Shown here: positions 7,233 through 17,229 of the stretch, one piece after another
Layout: each line of letters begins with the position of its first letter
Position numbering within the stretch: position 1 is the first letter of the stretch
NCBI GenBank assembly: GCA_963699215.1
Contig: OY969422.1
Location: forward strand, 682,001 to 746,000
DNA length: 64,000 nt
Reading direction: 5' to 3'
Source: VRUE01 sp963699215
GTDB taxonomy: Bacteria > Actinomycetota > Thermoleophilia > Solirubrobacterales > 70-9
Program-made: the position numbers and the translations under genes
Notes under the pieces: model-generated
The model's input: only the letters and a program-made list of their open reading frames with translations
Told to the model about the DNA's origin: nothing
Database searches by the model: none

Positions 7233-9806
7233 GCGGCAAGGAGGTGACGCTCGTCGATCGACGGCCGCGAGGTCGACCGCGACCGAGGGCGAGATGCTGC
7301 ACGACGCGGCGGCAAGCGCGGCGACGTCGAGATCCCGGTCTTCTGTTACGAACCGAAACTCGGCGACCCGGTCGGCGCCTGCCGCATGTGCCTGGTCGAG
7401 GTCGAGGGGATCCCGAAACTGCAGACCTCCTGCTCGACCCCGGTCCGCGACGGGATGGTCGTCCACACCCGCACCGACCAGGTCAAGCACGCGCAGAGCG
7501 CCGTGGTCGAGTTCCTGCTCGTCAACCACCCGCTCGACTGCCCCGTCTGCGACAAAGGCGGCGAGTGCCCGCTGCAGGACATCACGCAGGGCTGGGGCCC
7601 GGGCAAGAGCCGCGTGATCGACGAAAAGCGCCACTTCCAGAAGCCGATCGAGCTCTCGCCGCTGGTCGCGATCGACCGCGAGCGCTGCATCCTCTGCTAC
7701 CGCTGCGTGCGCTTCAGCCAGGAGGTCTCCGAGGACGAGCAGCTGCAGCTGCTGGAGCGCGGCGACCGCACCTTCGTCGGCACCTTCGACGACCGCCCCT
7801 ACGTCGCCCCCTTCCACGGCAACATCACCGACCTCTGCCCGGTCGGGGCGCTGACCAGCTACACCTACCGCTTCCGCGCCCGGCCCTGGGACATCGAGCA
7901 GGCCGGGCTCGGTCTGCACCCTCTGCCCGAGCCAGTGCAACGTCAGCTTCACCGTCCGCGACGAGCAGGTGAAGCGGGTGATCACCCGCGACAACCCCGA
8001 GGTCGACGACGGCTGGCTCTGCGACCGCGGCCGCTACGGCTTCGAGATGTTCGCCGCCGAGGAGCGGGTGAGCGCGCCGCGGCTGCGCGGCGGCGCCGTC
8101 GAGTGGGACGAGGCGATCGCCAAGGCAGCGGCGGCGCTGTCCGACGCATCCGACATTGACCACACTGGAGGGCGGCAATGTCGGATGCGCGCGTCGCGGC
8201 GATCGTCGGCGACGCCTCCAACGAGGAGGGCTACCTGGTCCAGCGCATCCTCCGCGAGGCGCTCGGCTCGCCCCACGTCGAGTCGCGAACTTCGCGCGGC
8301 CCCTCGCGGAGCACCCTGCTGCGCCTCGCCCAGCCCGACCTCTCGGCCAGGGTGCGCGACATCGACGAGGCCGACGCGATTCTCGTGATCGGCACCGACC
8401 CCCTGCACAGCTCGCCGATCCTCGACCTGCGCATCCGCAAGGCGATGCGCCGCAACGGCGCCAAGCTGGCGATCGCCACCGAGCGCCCGACGACGCTCGA
8501 CGGCGGCGCCGAGGCGGTCGTCCGCTACGCACCCGGCGGCGCCACCGCCTTCCTCGCCGAGCTCTCTGCCTCCCTGCGCACGGGCAGCGAGAGCGGCAGC
8601 GCCTCTTCCGTGGCAGACGTTCTCAAAGACGCGGAGCACGTCGTGATCCTCTGGGGCGAGCGGATCGCCCGCGAGGGCGAGGAAGCCGTCACGGCCCTGC
8701 TAGACGTAGCCGCCGCCCTCGACCTCGCCGGCGAGGAAGGCTCAGGCCTACTCGAGATCCCCGACCTGACCAACGCCCGCGGCCTGCGCGAGGCCGGCTG
8801 CCTCCCCGACGCCGGCCCCGGCCTAACCCGTGATGCATCGAACCCCAAATGGGGGTCCGATGCATCACAGATGGGGAGATCGACCGAGGAGATCCGCGCG
8901 GCGCTCGAGTCGGGGGAGCTCAAGAGCCTCTTGCTCTTCGGCGTCGACCCGCTGCGCGACTTCCCGGACACCGCCGCCTGGCAGCGAGCCCTCGCGGCAG
9001 CGGACCACATCGTTTGCTTCTCGACCTTCGAGAACGCCACGACCGCGATGGCCGACGTCGTCTTCCCGCTGGAGACGCACGCCGAGAAAGACGGCACCGT
9101 CACCCATCCAGACGGCCGTCTCCAGCGAGTCCGCCCCAGCGCTTCCCGCCCCGGCGACATCCGTCCCAACTGGGGCGTCCTAGCCGAGCTTTCCCTAGCG
9201 CTCGGTCATGACACTGGGGTCACCTCGCAGCCTTCCGCTCTCGCAGCTCTAACCGATGCGGTCCCGTTCTACGCGGGCATCGACGATTCGGAGATTGCGG
9301 GTAGCGGTGTGCGCTGGCAGGACCGCGACGCCGCTTCGGAGCTGCCCGAGGCCACGGGGGTCGACTCGCCAGGCGCGCCTTCGCGCGGAGTCCCTGGCGA
9401 GCCGACCCCCGCGCCCCCTGCGCCTACCGAGGGGGCGTCGGGTGCGGGGTCCCCAGGAACTCCCCGCGCTAGCGGGCCTGGGGACCCCGTGCCCGGCGCC
9501 CTCACGCTGGGCACGTACCGCGACCTGTGGGCCGGCCCGATCACCGAGCTGAACCCGCCGCTGAAGTTCCTGCAGCCGCAGCAGCGGGTGGAGCTCTCGT
9601 TGTCCGACGCCGAGCGATTGGGTCTGAGCAGTGGCGATGCGGTGGAGGTCTCGCAGAACGGCACGACCGTGCGTGCGCAGGCGAGGATCAGGGAGCGGAT
9701 CGAGCCGGGCGTCTGCTTCCTGATCGAGGGCACCTCCGAGGGCAACGCCAACGGCCTGCTCAACGGCTCGCCGGTCAGCGTGACGATCGAGAAGGCTGCC
9801 GGCTGA
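7229..9806 (+). CDS. nuoG: NADH-quinone oxidoreductase subunit G, with unusual internal hairpin-coded insert (frameshifted)
   Basis: Largest peripheral subunit. From ATG 7229 (alternative GTG 7163) it contains the [2Fe-2S] domain (CRMCLVEVEG), the CPVCDKGGECPLQ and CILCYRCVRF cluster motifs, then C-x2-C-x3-C-x27-C, the N7 cluster pattern. The molybdopterin-oxidoreductase-like domain follows and ends in a MopB-type barrel (LNPPLKFLQPQQRVELS). Frame breaks lie near 7255, 7290, 7312, 7908 and 8165. The C-terminal half from 8178 is one open frame of 542 codons and includes a Pro/Gly/Ala-rich stretch of about 48 residues encoded by stacked inverted repeats (9356-9500). The stop overlaps the nuoH ATG (TGATG). 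Confidence 0.83.
8831..8867. repeat. In-gene palindrome 1 in nuoG
   Basis: Perfect 10-bp outer arms TGATGCATCG/CGATGCATCA continue, after one mismatch, into a 5-bp inner stem ACCCC/GGGGT around a 5-nt loop. The element lies inside the nuoG reading frame and encodes a short non-conserved stretch containing DASNPKWGSDAS. Confidence 0.8.
9356..9500. repeat. Stacked inverted repeats inside nuoG
   Basis: Three hairpins follow one another. First, arms 9356-9373 and 9393-9410 pair over 18 bp with one mismatch, enclosing a CGCG/CGCG inner stem. Second, CGCCCCCT and AGGGGGCG pair around a 10-nt loop (about 9412-9437). Third, arms 9440-9457 and 9477-9494 pair over 16 of 18 bp around an inner CCCGC/GCGGG stem. 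All are translated in frame as a low-complexity Gly/Pro/Ala segment between the catalytic-like domain and the C-terminal barrel of NuoG. Confidence 0.85.
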
Positions 9807-10804
9807 TGCTGCCGATCGCCGACACCCAGTACGTCGAAGCGACCTGGGTCATGGTCGTCAAGTCGCTGGTGATCTTCGCCGTGATCTTCGGCATCTTGCC
9901 GCTGATGACGGTCCTGGAGCGCAAGCTGATCGGCCGCTTCCAGCACCGCTACGGGCCGAACCGGGTCGGGCCGTTCGGCATCCTGCAGCCGCTTGCCGAC
10001 GTCGGCAAGCTGCTCAGCAAGGAGGCCTTCCTGCCGGCGAACGCGATCAAATCGCTGTTCATCCTCGGGCCGCTGCTGCCGGTCCTCTCCGGCGTCCTCG
10101 CGCTGGCGATCATCCCCTGGGGCGACGTCCAGGACGGCGTCGGCCTCTACGGGATCGACGTCCCGATCGGCATCCTCTACTTCTTCGCCGTCGGCTCGAT
10201 CGCCTTCTACGGCGTGCTGCTGGGCGGCTGGTCCTCGGGCTCCAAATACAGCCTGCTCGGCGCGATGCGCGGCGCCGCCCAGCTGATCTCCTACGAGGTC
10301 TCGATGGGGCTGGCGCTGCTCGGCGCGATCATGATGGGCGGCTCGCTCTCGCTGGTCGACATCGTCCACGCCCAGGGCGAGATGTGGTTCATCGTCCCCC
10401 AGTTCGTCGGCTTCCTGATCTTCATGCTGGCCGGCTTCGCCGAGACCAACCGCACGCCGTTCGACATGCCCGAGGCCGACGCCGAGCTGGTCCAGGGCTT
10501 CATGACCGAGTACGGCGGCATGCGCTTCGGCAGCTTCCTCCTGGTCGAATACATGGAGATCCTGGTCGTCTCCGGGATCGCCGCGGCGGTCTTCCTCGGC
10601 GGCTGGATGGGGCCCGGGCCCAGCTTCCTCGACCCGATCTGGATGCTGGCGAAGATGCTCGGCCTGGTCCTGGTCTTCATCTGGGTGCGGGCGACGCTGC
10701 CGCGGCTGCGCTACGACCAGCTGATGAGCCTCGGCTGGAAGGTGCTGCTGCCGCTGGCGACGCTCAACGTGCTCGTCACCGCGGTGCTGGTGGTGGTCAC
10801 GTGA
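9806..10804 (+). CDS. nuoH: NADH-quinone oxidoreductase subunit H
   Basis: 332 residues and intact. An eight-helix membrane subunit that lines the quinone-access tunnel. Family blocks are present: VLERKLIGRFQHRYGPNRVG near residue 35-55, and AETNRTPFDMPEADAELVQG around 210-230. It starts at ATG 9806, overlapping the nuoG TGA, and ends at TGA 10802-10804. Confidence 0.95.
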   Translation: MLPIADTQYVEATWVMVVKSLVIFAVIFGILPLMTVLERKLIGRFQHRYGPNRVGPFGILQPLADVGKLLSKEAFLPANAIKSLFILGPLLPVLSGVLALAIIPWGDVQDGVGLYGIDVPIGILYFFAVGSIAFYGVLLGGWSSGSKYSLLGAMRGAAQLISYEVSMGLALLGAIMMGGSLSLVDIVHAQGEMWFIVPQFVGFLIFMLAGFAETNRTPFDMPEADAELVQGFMTEYGGMRFGSFLLVEYMEILVVSGIAAAVFLGGWMGPGPSFLDPIWMLAKMLGLVLVFIWVRATLPRLRYDQLMSLGWKVLLPLATLNVLVTAVLVVVT

Positions 10805-10846
10805 GCTCGACCCGACGCTTGCCTCCTACCTCGACGTCGATCGAGC

Positions 10847-11357
10847 GTGGTCGAGGTCCAGCGCGGGCCCGAGCCGGGCGGCGTCGGCGGCGCCTACCGC
10901 GCCTTCGGCGAGACCCTGCGCGGGCTGAAGACGACGATGGCGCGGCTGATCGAGGGGCCGCTGACGATCGAGTACCCGGAGGAGAAGACGCCGGTCTACC
11001 CGCGCTTCCGCGGCCGCCACAAACTGCACAAGTTCGAGGACACCGGCCTGGAGAAGTGCGTCGGCTGCTCGCTCTGCGCCGCCGCCTGCCCGGCCGACTG
11101 CATCCGCGTCGTCGCCGCCGAGAACATCCCCGGCGAGCGGGTCTCGGCCGGCGAGCGCTACGCCGCCGTCTACGAGATCAACCTCTCGCGCTGCATCTTC
11201 TGCGGCTACTGCGAGATCGCCTGCCCCTTCGACGCGATCACGATGGGCCACGACTACGAGATGGCCGACTACGACCGCGAGGACCTGATCTTCACCAAGG
11301 AGATGCTGCTCGCCGAGCCGATCGAGCGGACGCCGCTGAAAAGCGGAGGGCGAGTAG
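10847..11357 (+). CDS. nuoI: NADH-quinone oxidoreductase subunit I (frameshift at 3' end)
   Basis: Ferredoxin-like subunit with two [4Fe-4S] motifs, CVGCSLCAAACPADC and CIFCGYCEIACP, which bind clusters N6a and N6b. GTG 10847 is taken as start; the 42 bp after nuoH have no obvious ribosome site. The conserved core opens with YRAFGETLRGLKTTMARL. Around 11340 one base seems lost: with it restored the frame ends at TAG 11355-11357 immediately before the nuoJ GTG; as written it runs on antisense to sense. Confidence 0.88.
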
Positions 11358-11874
11358 GTGGAAGCGGTGCTGTTCTTCGTCGCCGCGCTCGGCGCGCTCG
11401 GCGGCGCGATCGGCGTCATCGCCATGCGCAACCCCTTCTACAGCGTGCTGGCGCTGATCGTCCACCTCTTCTCGCTGGCGGTGCTCTTCCTGCTGCTCAG
11501 CTCGGCCTTCGTCGCCGCCGCCCAGGTCGTCGTCTACGCCGGCGCGGTGATGGTCCTCTACGTCTTCGTCGTCGCCTACGTCGGCGGCGGCGGCGAGTCG
11601 GCCTGGGAGCCGATCCCCGGCCAGCGCTTCCTCGCGCCGCTGCTGGGAATCGCGCTCTTCATCGAGCTCTCGATCGCCGTCCTCGCCTCGTCCCTGCTCG
11701 CCCTCGGGCACCGACGGGCCGGACGTCAAGGCCGGCTTCGGCGACCCCGCCGCGATCGGACGCTCCTCCTGGAGAAGTTCCTGCTGCCCTTCGAGGCCTC
11801 CTCGATCCTGCTGCTGCTGGCCGCGGTCGGGGCGGTCGTGCTCGCCGGTCGCGAAGCGCGAGGAGTCCGCGTGA
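11358..11874 (+). CDS. nuoJ: NADH-quinone oxidoreductase subunit J (frameshifted)
   Basis: Membrane subunit with five hydrophobic helices, opening with VEAVLFFVAALGALGGAIGV and a second helix carrying YAGAVMVLYVFVV, which is the NuoJ/ND6 pi-bulge helix. The frame shifts near 11706 and back near 11770 (the middle should read ...GTDGPDVKAGFGDPAAIG...), and once more near 11850, after which it ends REESA at TGA 11872-11874, overlapping the nuoK GTG. The product would be about 171 residues, normal for the family. Confidence 0.8.
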
Positions 11875-12171
11875 ACATCGAGTGGTACATCGTCCTCTCG
11901 TCGCTGCTCTTCGCCGCCGGCGCGATCGGCATCCTGCATCAGGCGCAGCCCGATGGTGATCCTGCTCTGCCTCGAGCTGATGCTGAACGCCGGCAACCTC
12001 GCCCTGGTCGCCTTCAGCCGCATGGTCGGCAACCAGGAGGGGCAGGTCTTCGCGATCGTCGTGATGGTGGTCGCCGCCTGCGAGGTCGTCATCGGCCTCG
12101 GCCTGATCGTCGCGATCTTCCGCCGCAAGCTGCCGCTCGACGTCGATGAGCTGAGGGAGCTGCGCGGATGA
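11871..12171 (+). CDS. nuoK: NADH-quinone oxidoreductase subunit K (frameshifted)
   Basis: About 99 residues, the normal size for NuoK, with three helices. GTG 11871 begins NIEWYIVLSSLLFAAGAIGIL; after a shift near 11940 it continues SPMVILLCLELMLNAGNLAL, which holds the conserved Glu of the ND4L proton path, and a third helix with FAIVVMVVAACEVVIGLGL including the second conserved Glu. The stop overlaps the nuoL ATG. Confidence 0.82.
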
Positions 12172-14180
12172 GCGCCACCGCCTGGGCCTGGCTGGTCCTG
12201 CTCTTCCCGCTGCTCGGCTCGATCGCGATCGGGCTCGGCTTCCGGGCGCTGCCGGCGACGCGTCGCCGGCATCGATCGGCACCGCCGCGATCGGGCTCGC
12301 CTTCGCCTGCGGCGTCGGCGCCCTGCTCAGCCTGCTCGGCGAAGACCCCGAGGCGCGCCACCACGCCTCCTCGCTCTGGGACTACGCCAGCGCCGGCGGC
12401 CTCGACATCAAGCTCGGCATCTTCGTCGACCCGCTCTCGGTCTTCATGGTCCTCGTCGTCACCGGCGTCTCGACCCTGATCCACCTCTACTCCTACGGCT
12501 ACATGCAGTCGGACGAGGGCTACCACCGCTTCTTCAGCTACCTCAACTTCTTCGTCTTCTCGATGCTGCTGCTGGTCCTCGCCGGCAACTTCGTCCTGCT
12601 GATCGTCGGCTGGGCCTTCGTCGGCTTCGCCTCCTACGCGCTGATCAGCTTCTGGTACCGGCGCACGACCGCGACCAGGGCCGGGATGAAGGCCTTCGTG
12701 ATCAACGTCGTCGGCGACATCGGCCTCGTCCTCGCCGCCTTCCTGATCTTCCGCGAGCTCGGCAGCTTCGACTACGGACCGGTCTTCGAGCGAGCGCCGG
12801 AGGTCTTCACGACCAACGAGTGGACGATCACCGCGATCTGCCTGCTGCTGCTGGTCGGCGCCTTCGCCAAGTCGGCGCAGCTGCCGCTCCACACCTGGCT
12901 GCCGGACGCGATGGAGGGCCCGACCCCGGTCTCCTCGCTGATCCACGCGGCGACGATGGTGACCGCCGGCGTCTACCTGATCGCCCGCACCCACGTCCTC
13001 TTCGACCTCGCCCCGACCGCCGCCGACATCGCCGCCTTCGCCGGCCTGGCGACGCTGCTGGTCGCCGGCACGATCGCGCTGGTGATGACCGACCTGAAGC
13101 GGGCGATCGCCTACTCGACGATGAGCCAGATCGGCTACATGATCATGGGCGTCTCGATCGGCGCCTACAGCGCCGGCCTCTTCCACCTGATGACCCACGC
13201 CTTCTTCAAGGCGCTGCTGTTCATGGCGGCCGGCTCGATCATCGCCGCGATGGCGAACCGCCAGAACATCGACCGGATGAGCGGCTTCGGCAAGGCGATG
13301 CGGTTCACCTCGATGATGCTCTGCGGCGGCCTGGCGCTGGCCGCCTTCCCGGGCACCTCGGGCTTCTTCTCCAAGGACGAGATCCTCGCCTACGCCGAGG
13401 CGCGCGGCGGCATGTACTCTGATCTTCACCGTGCTCGGCTACGTCGGCGCCCTGCTCACCGCGCGTCTACACCTTCCGCCTGGTCTTCCGCGTCCTGCCG
13501 GGCCAGCCCTGCAAGGAGGCGCAGGAGCTGATCGACACCGGCCACGTGTCCCACGGGAGCCGCGACAACCCGGCCACCGGCGAGGTCGAGGACACCGACG
13601 TCGGCTTCCCCGGCGTCCGAGCACCACATCGCCGAGCAGTCCTGGCCGATGAAGGTGGCGATGGGCGTGCTCGGCTTCGCTCGCCCTGGTCGGCGGCCTG
13701 GTCCAGATCCCCGGCGTCGACGACGTCCTCGGCGGCTTCCTCGAGCCGGTCTTCCACGACTCGCCGCTGGCCGAGATCCACCCCTCGGTCGGCGCCGAGT
13801 GGCGCGGCCTGGCGATCGGCGGCGTGATCTCGCTCCTCGGCATCGCCATCGCCTGCTGCTCTACGGCGCAGCGGCCGGCGCTGCCGGCGGCCTTCCGCCA
13901 GCGCCTCCGCCCGCTCTACACGCTCTTCGTCAACAAGTGGTACTTCGACGAGGCGATCGACTTCCTCGTCGTGCGCCCGGCGCTGGCGATCGGCCGCTTC
14001 GCCAACCGCGTCTTCGAGCGCTTCGTCGTCGACGGCCTCGTCACCGGCACCGCGGAGACGGTGCGCGGCGCCGGCGGCGTCGTCCGCGTCGTGCAGAGCG
14101 GCTTCGTGCGCAGCTACGCGCTGCTCCTGATCGCCGGCTTCGCCGGGCTCGCCCTCTACTTCCTGCTCTCGAGCTCATGA
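12168..14180 (+). CDS. nuoL: NADH-quinone oxidoreductase subunit L (frameshifted)
   Basis: The largest antiporter-like proton-pumping subunit, about 670 residues. Central blocks are intact over 12446-13420: LLLLVGAFAKSAQLPLHTWLPDAMEGPTPVSSLIHAATMVTAGVYL and the MTHAFFKALLFMAAGS helix. The C-terminal lateral helix and its anchor lie near 13900-14170 (PLYTLFVNKWYFDEAIDFLV). Frame breaks occur near 12255, 13420, 13460, 13615, 13670 and 13858. The end at TGA 14178-14180 overlaps the nuoM ATG. Confidence 0.82.
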
Positions 14181-15697
14181 TCAACTCGCTGCTCTGGACC
14201 CCGCTGACCTTCGGCTTCGTCGGGCTCTTCCTGCCGAAGCGGCTGGCCGGCTGGTGGGCGACGCTGGGCACGGTCGTGACGCTGGCGCTCGCGATCGCCC
14301 TGCTGGCGGGCTTCGACTCCGGCGCGTCGGGGCTGCAGGACACCGTCGACGTCACCTGGATCTCCGGCCTCGGCGTCGACTACAGCCTCGGCATCGACGG
14401 GCTCAACGTCTTCCTGGTGCTGCTGACCGCGGTGCTCTGGCTCGGCGGCACCGCCTTCGCCGCCTTCCGCGAGCAGGAGCGGCCCCACCTCTTCTTCCTG
14501 ATGATGCTGCTCGCCGAGACCGCGACCCTGGGCGCCTTCCTCGCCCAGGACCTGCTGCTCTTCGTCCTCTTCTTCGACCTGATGCTGGTCCCGTTCTACT
14601 TCCTCTTCGGCGCCTGGGGGAGCGACCGCGAGGGCGGCCCGACCGCCTCGGCGGCGACGCTGAAGATGATCGTCTACACCCTGATCGGCTCGCTGCTGAT
14701 GCTGGTCGCGGCGATCGCCACCGCGATCATCGCCGCCGACGGCGGCCAGATCACCTTCTCGATCGCCGACCTGGCGCAGGACCCGATCGGCGAGGGCAGC
14801 CAGCGCTGGATCTTCTGGTTCTTCGCCGCCGCCTTCCTGGTCAAGATGCCGGCCTTCCTCCTGCACGGCTGGATGCCCGACGCCTACCGGGCGGCGCCGC
14901 TGCCGGTGCTGGCGGTCTTCTCCGGCGTGCTCGCCAAGGTCGGCGCCTACGGCTTCCTGCGGGTCGTGCTGCCGCTCTTCCCCGACGCCACGGTCGAGTT
15001 CCAGGAGGTCGTCCTGGTGATCGCGCTGGCCTCGATCCTCTACGGCTCGGTGATGGCCTTCACCCAGACCAACGTGCGCCTGATCGCCGGCTACTCCTCG
15101 GTCGCCCAGCTCGGCTTCATCACCGCCGGGATCTTCGCCCTGCGCGCCGACGGGGCCGACGGGGCGATCCTGCAGATGGTCAACCACGGCCTCGTCGTCG
15201 CGCCGCTGTTCATCATCGTCGCGATCCTCGCCGAGCGCAGCGGCAGCGAGGACCTGCGCGAGATGGGCGGGATGGCGATGCGCGCGCCGGTGCTCGCGGC
15301 GCTCTTCCTGATCGTCACCCTGGCGACCCTGGCGATGCCCGGCTCGGCCAACTTCGTCGGCGAGTTCTACATCCTCAACGGCCTCTTCCAGGCGAAGATC
15401 GTCTTCGCCTTCGTCGCCATCTCCGGCGTAGCGATGTCGGCCTACTACGCGCTGCGCCTCTACCAGCGGACGATGCACAACCGCAAGCCGGAGGCGATCG
15501 CCTCGCGCGAGATCGGGCTGCGCGACGGCCTCGTCCTTGCGCCGCTGGTGCTCTGCATCGTCGGCCTGGCGCTCTACCCGCAGCTGATCCTGAAGCGCAC
15601 CGATAAGACGGTGGCGGCGACGGTCGCGGCGGTCACTCCAGAACCGATGGCGACGAAGATCGTGATCGGCAGCGGTGAATTGCGGAGAGAGCATTGA
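14177..15697 (+). CDS. nuoM: NADH-quinone oxidoreductase subunit M
   Basis: 506 residues, intact despite broken genes on both sides. Antiporter-like proton-pumping subunit with about 14 helices. Conserved elements include the TM5 acidic residue in LLLFVLFFDLMLVPFYFLFG, the PAFLLHGWMPDAYRAAP block and SSVAQLGFITAGIF. ATG 14177 overlaps the nuoL stop; its own TGA overlaps the TTG start of nuoN. Confidence 0.95.
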   Translation: MINSLLWTPLTFGFVGLFLPKRLAGWWATLGTVVTLALAIALLAGFDSGASGLQDTVDVTWISGLGVDYSLGIDGLNVFLVLLTAVLWLGGTAFAAFREQERPHLFFLMMLLAETATLGAFLAQDLLLFVLFFDLMLVPFYFLFGAWGSDREGGPTASAATLKMIVYTLIGSLLMLVAAIATAIIAADGGQITFSIADLAQDPIGEGSQRWIFWFFAAAFLVKMPAFLLHGWMPDAYRAAPLPVLAVFSGVLAKVGAYGFLRVVLPLFPDATVEFQEVVLVIALASILYGSVMAFTQTNVRLIAGYSSVAQLGFITAGIFALRADGADGAILQMVNHGLVVAPLFIIVAILAERSGSEDLREMGGMAMRAPVLAALFLIVTLATLAMPGSANFVGEFYILNGLFQAKIVFAFVAISGVAMSAYYALRLYQRTMHNRKPEAIASREIGLRDGLVLAPLVLCIVGLALYPQLILKRTDKTVAATVAAVTPEPMATKIVIGSGELRREH

Positions 15698-17198
15698 ACT
15701 TCCAAGCCCCCGAGATCGACTACGCGGCGCTCTCGCCGATCATCGCCCTGACGGTCGGTGTCTGCGTGGTCCTGATGAGCGCGGTCATCCCGCCGCTGCG
15801 GCGCGGCGCGCCGGGGCTGACCCTGATCGCGCTGGCGACGACCGCGGGGCTGCTGATCTGGAACTGGAACGACCCGGTCGATCTCGTCGCCGGAGCGCTG
15901 CGCCTCGACGACCTGGCGATCTCGATCTCGCTGGTCGCGATCGCCGCCGCCGGCTTCGCCGTCCTGCTCTCGATCCGCGAGCCGGCCGCCGAGCAGGCGG
16001 GCTCGGGCGAGTACCACGCGCTGCTGCTCGGCTCGGTGCTGGGCATGGTCCTGCTCGCGCAGGCGCAGAACCTGGTCAGCTTCTTCGTCGCGATCGAGAC
16101 CCTCTCGATCCCCCTCTACATCCTCTGCGCCACCAACATGCGTCCGCGAGGAGTCGCTCGAGTCGGGGCTCAAGTACCTGATCGTCGGCTCGCTCGGCTC
16201 GGCGACGCTGCTCTACGGGATGGCCTTCCTCTACGGCGGCTCCGGCTCGACCGACTTCGCCGGGATCGCCGCCGGGATCGACCCCGCCGGGCTGCTCGGC
16301 GACCCGCTGATCCTGGTCGGGATCGCGCTGGTCGCCGTCGGCCTCGCCTTCAAGACCTCGATCGCCCCCTTCCACCAGTGGACGCCCGACGTCTACGAGG
16401 GCGCCCCGACCCCGGTCACCTCCTTCATGGCGGTGGCGACCAAGGCGGCTGCCTTCGCCGTCTTCGTCCGCTTCTTCGTCGTCGCGCTTGGCCGCGAGGC
16501 CGGCGACTGGCAGCCGGCGCTGGCGGTGCTCGCCGCAGTCTCGATCGTCGTCGGCAACGTCGGCGCGCTCGGCCAGGACTCGCTCAAGCGGCTGCTCGGC
16601 TACTCCGGCGTCGCCCAGGCCGGCTACATCCTCGGCGGCTTGGTCGTGGCCAGCGAGGCGGGTGTCAGCGCCCTCGTCTTCTACCTCGCCGGCTACGTCT
16701 TCATGAACCTCGCCGCCTTCGCGTGATCGTCGCCCGCGAGCGCGAGACGCCCTTCGGCGACGACATCCGCGCCGTGCGCGGGCTCGGCGGCGGAGCGGCC
16801 GCTGCTCGCCTGGCCGATGACGATCTCGATGCTGGCCCTGGCCGGCCTGCCGGCGACGGTCGGCTTCATCGGCAAGCTCTACCTGATCGAGGCGCTGGTC
16901 GAGGGCGACTACACCTGGCTCGCCGTCTTCATCGCCGTCGGCACGATGATCTCGCTCGCCTACTACCTGCGGGTGGTGGCGGCGATGTGGATGCGGCCTG
17001 GCGAGCGAGGCCGCCCCGGGCGCCGCACCCGCGATCGCCGGCGCCTCGCCGGAGGCCGACCCGATCGACCCCGAGGCCGGGCCGCCGCCTCTACCTGGTC
17101 GGCCCGGCGCTGCTCGCCGCAGCGGCGCCGTCTTCTTCGGCATCGTCCCGCAGCCGCTGGTCGAGTTCGCCGAACACGCCGGCTCAGCGCTGTTCTGA
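15694..17198 (+). CDS. nuoN: NADH-quinone oxidoreductase subunit N (frameshifted)
   Basis: Third antiporter-like subunit, about 500 residues. TTG 15694 overlaps the nuoM stop (ATTGA). The middle part (16220-16726) shows FKTSIAPFHQWTPDVYEGAPTPVTSF and the lysine-containing GQDSLKRLLGYSGVAQAGYI. Shifts lie near 16145, 16722, 16790, 17000, 17080 and 17130; the final frame reads FFGIVPQPLVEFAEHAGSAL before TGA 17196-17198. It completes the A-N set, so the operon encodes a full 14-subunit enzyme. Confidence 0.8.
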
Positions 17199-17229
17199 TT
17201 CAGGCGATTAGTCGCGATATGGTCAGTAC

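Noticed and set aside
5315..17198. Calling the nuo genes pseudogenes or inferring programmed frameshifting
   Set aside because: Multiple breaks of differing type without a shared slippery motif, with all catalytic residues kept and intact nuoH/nuoM between them, fit sequencing error better.
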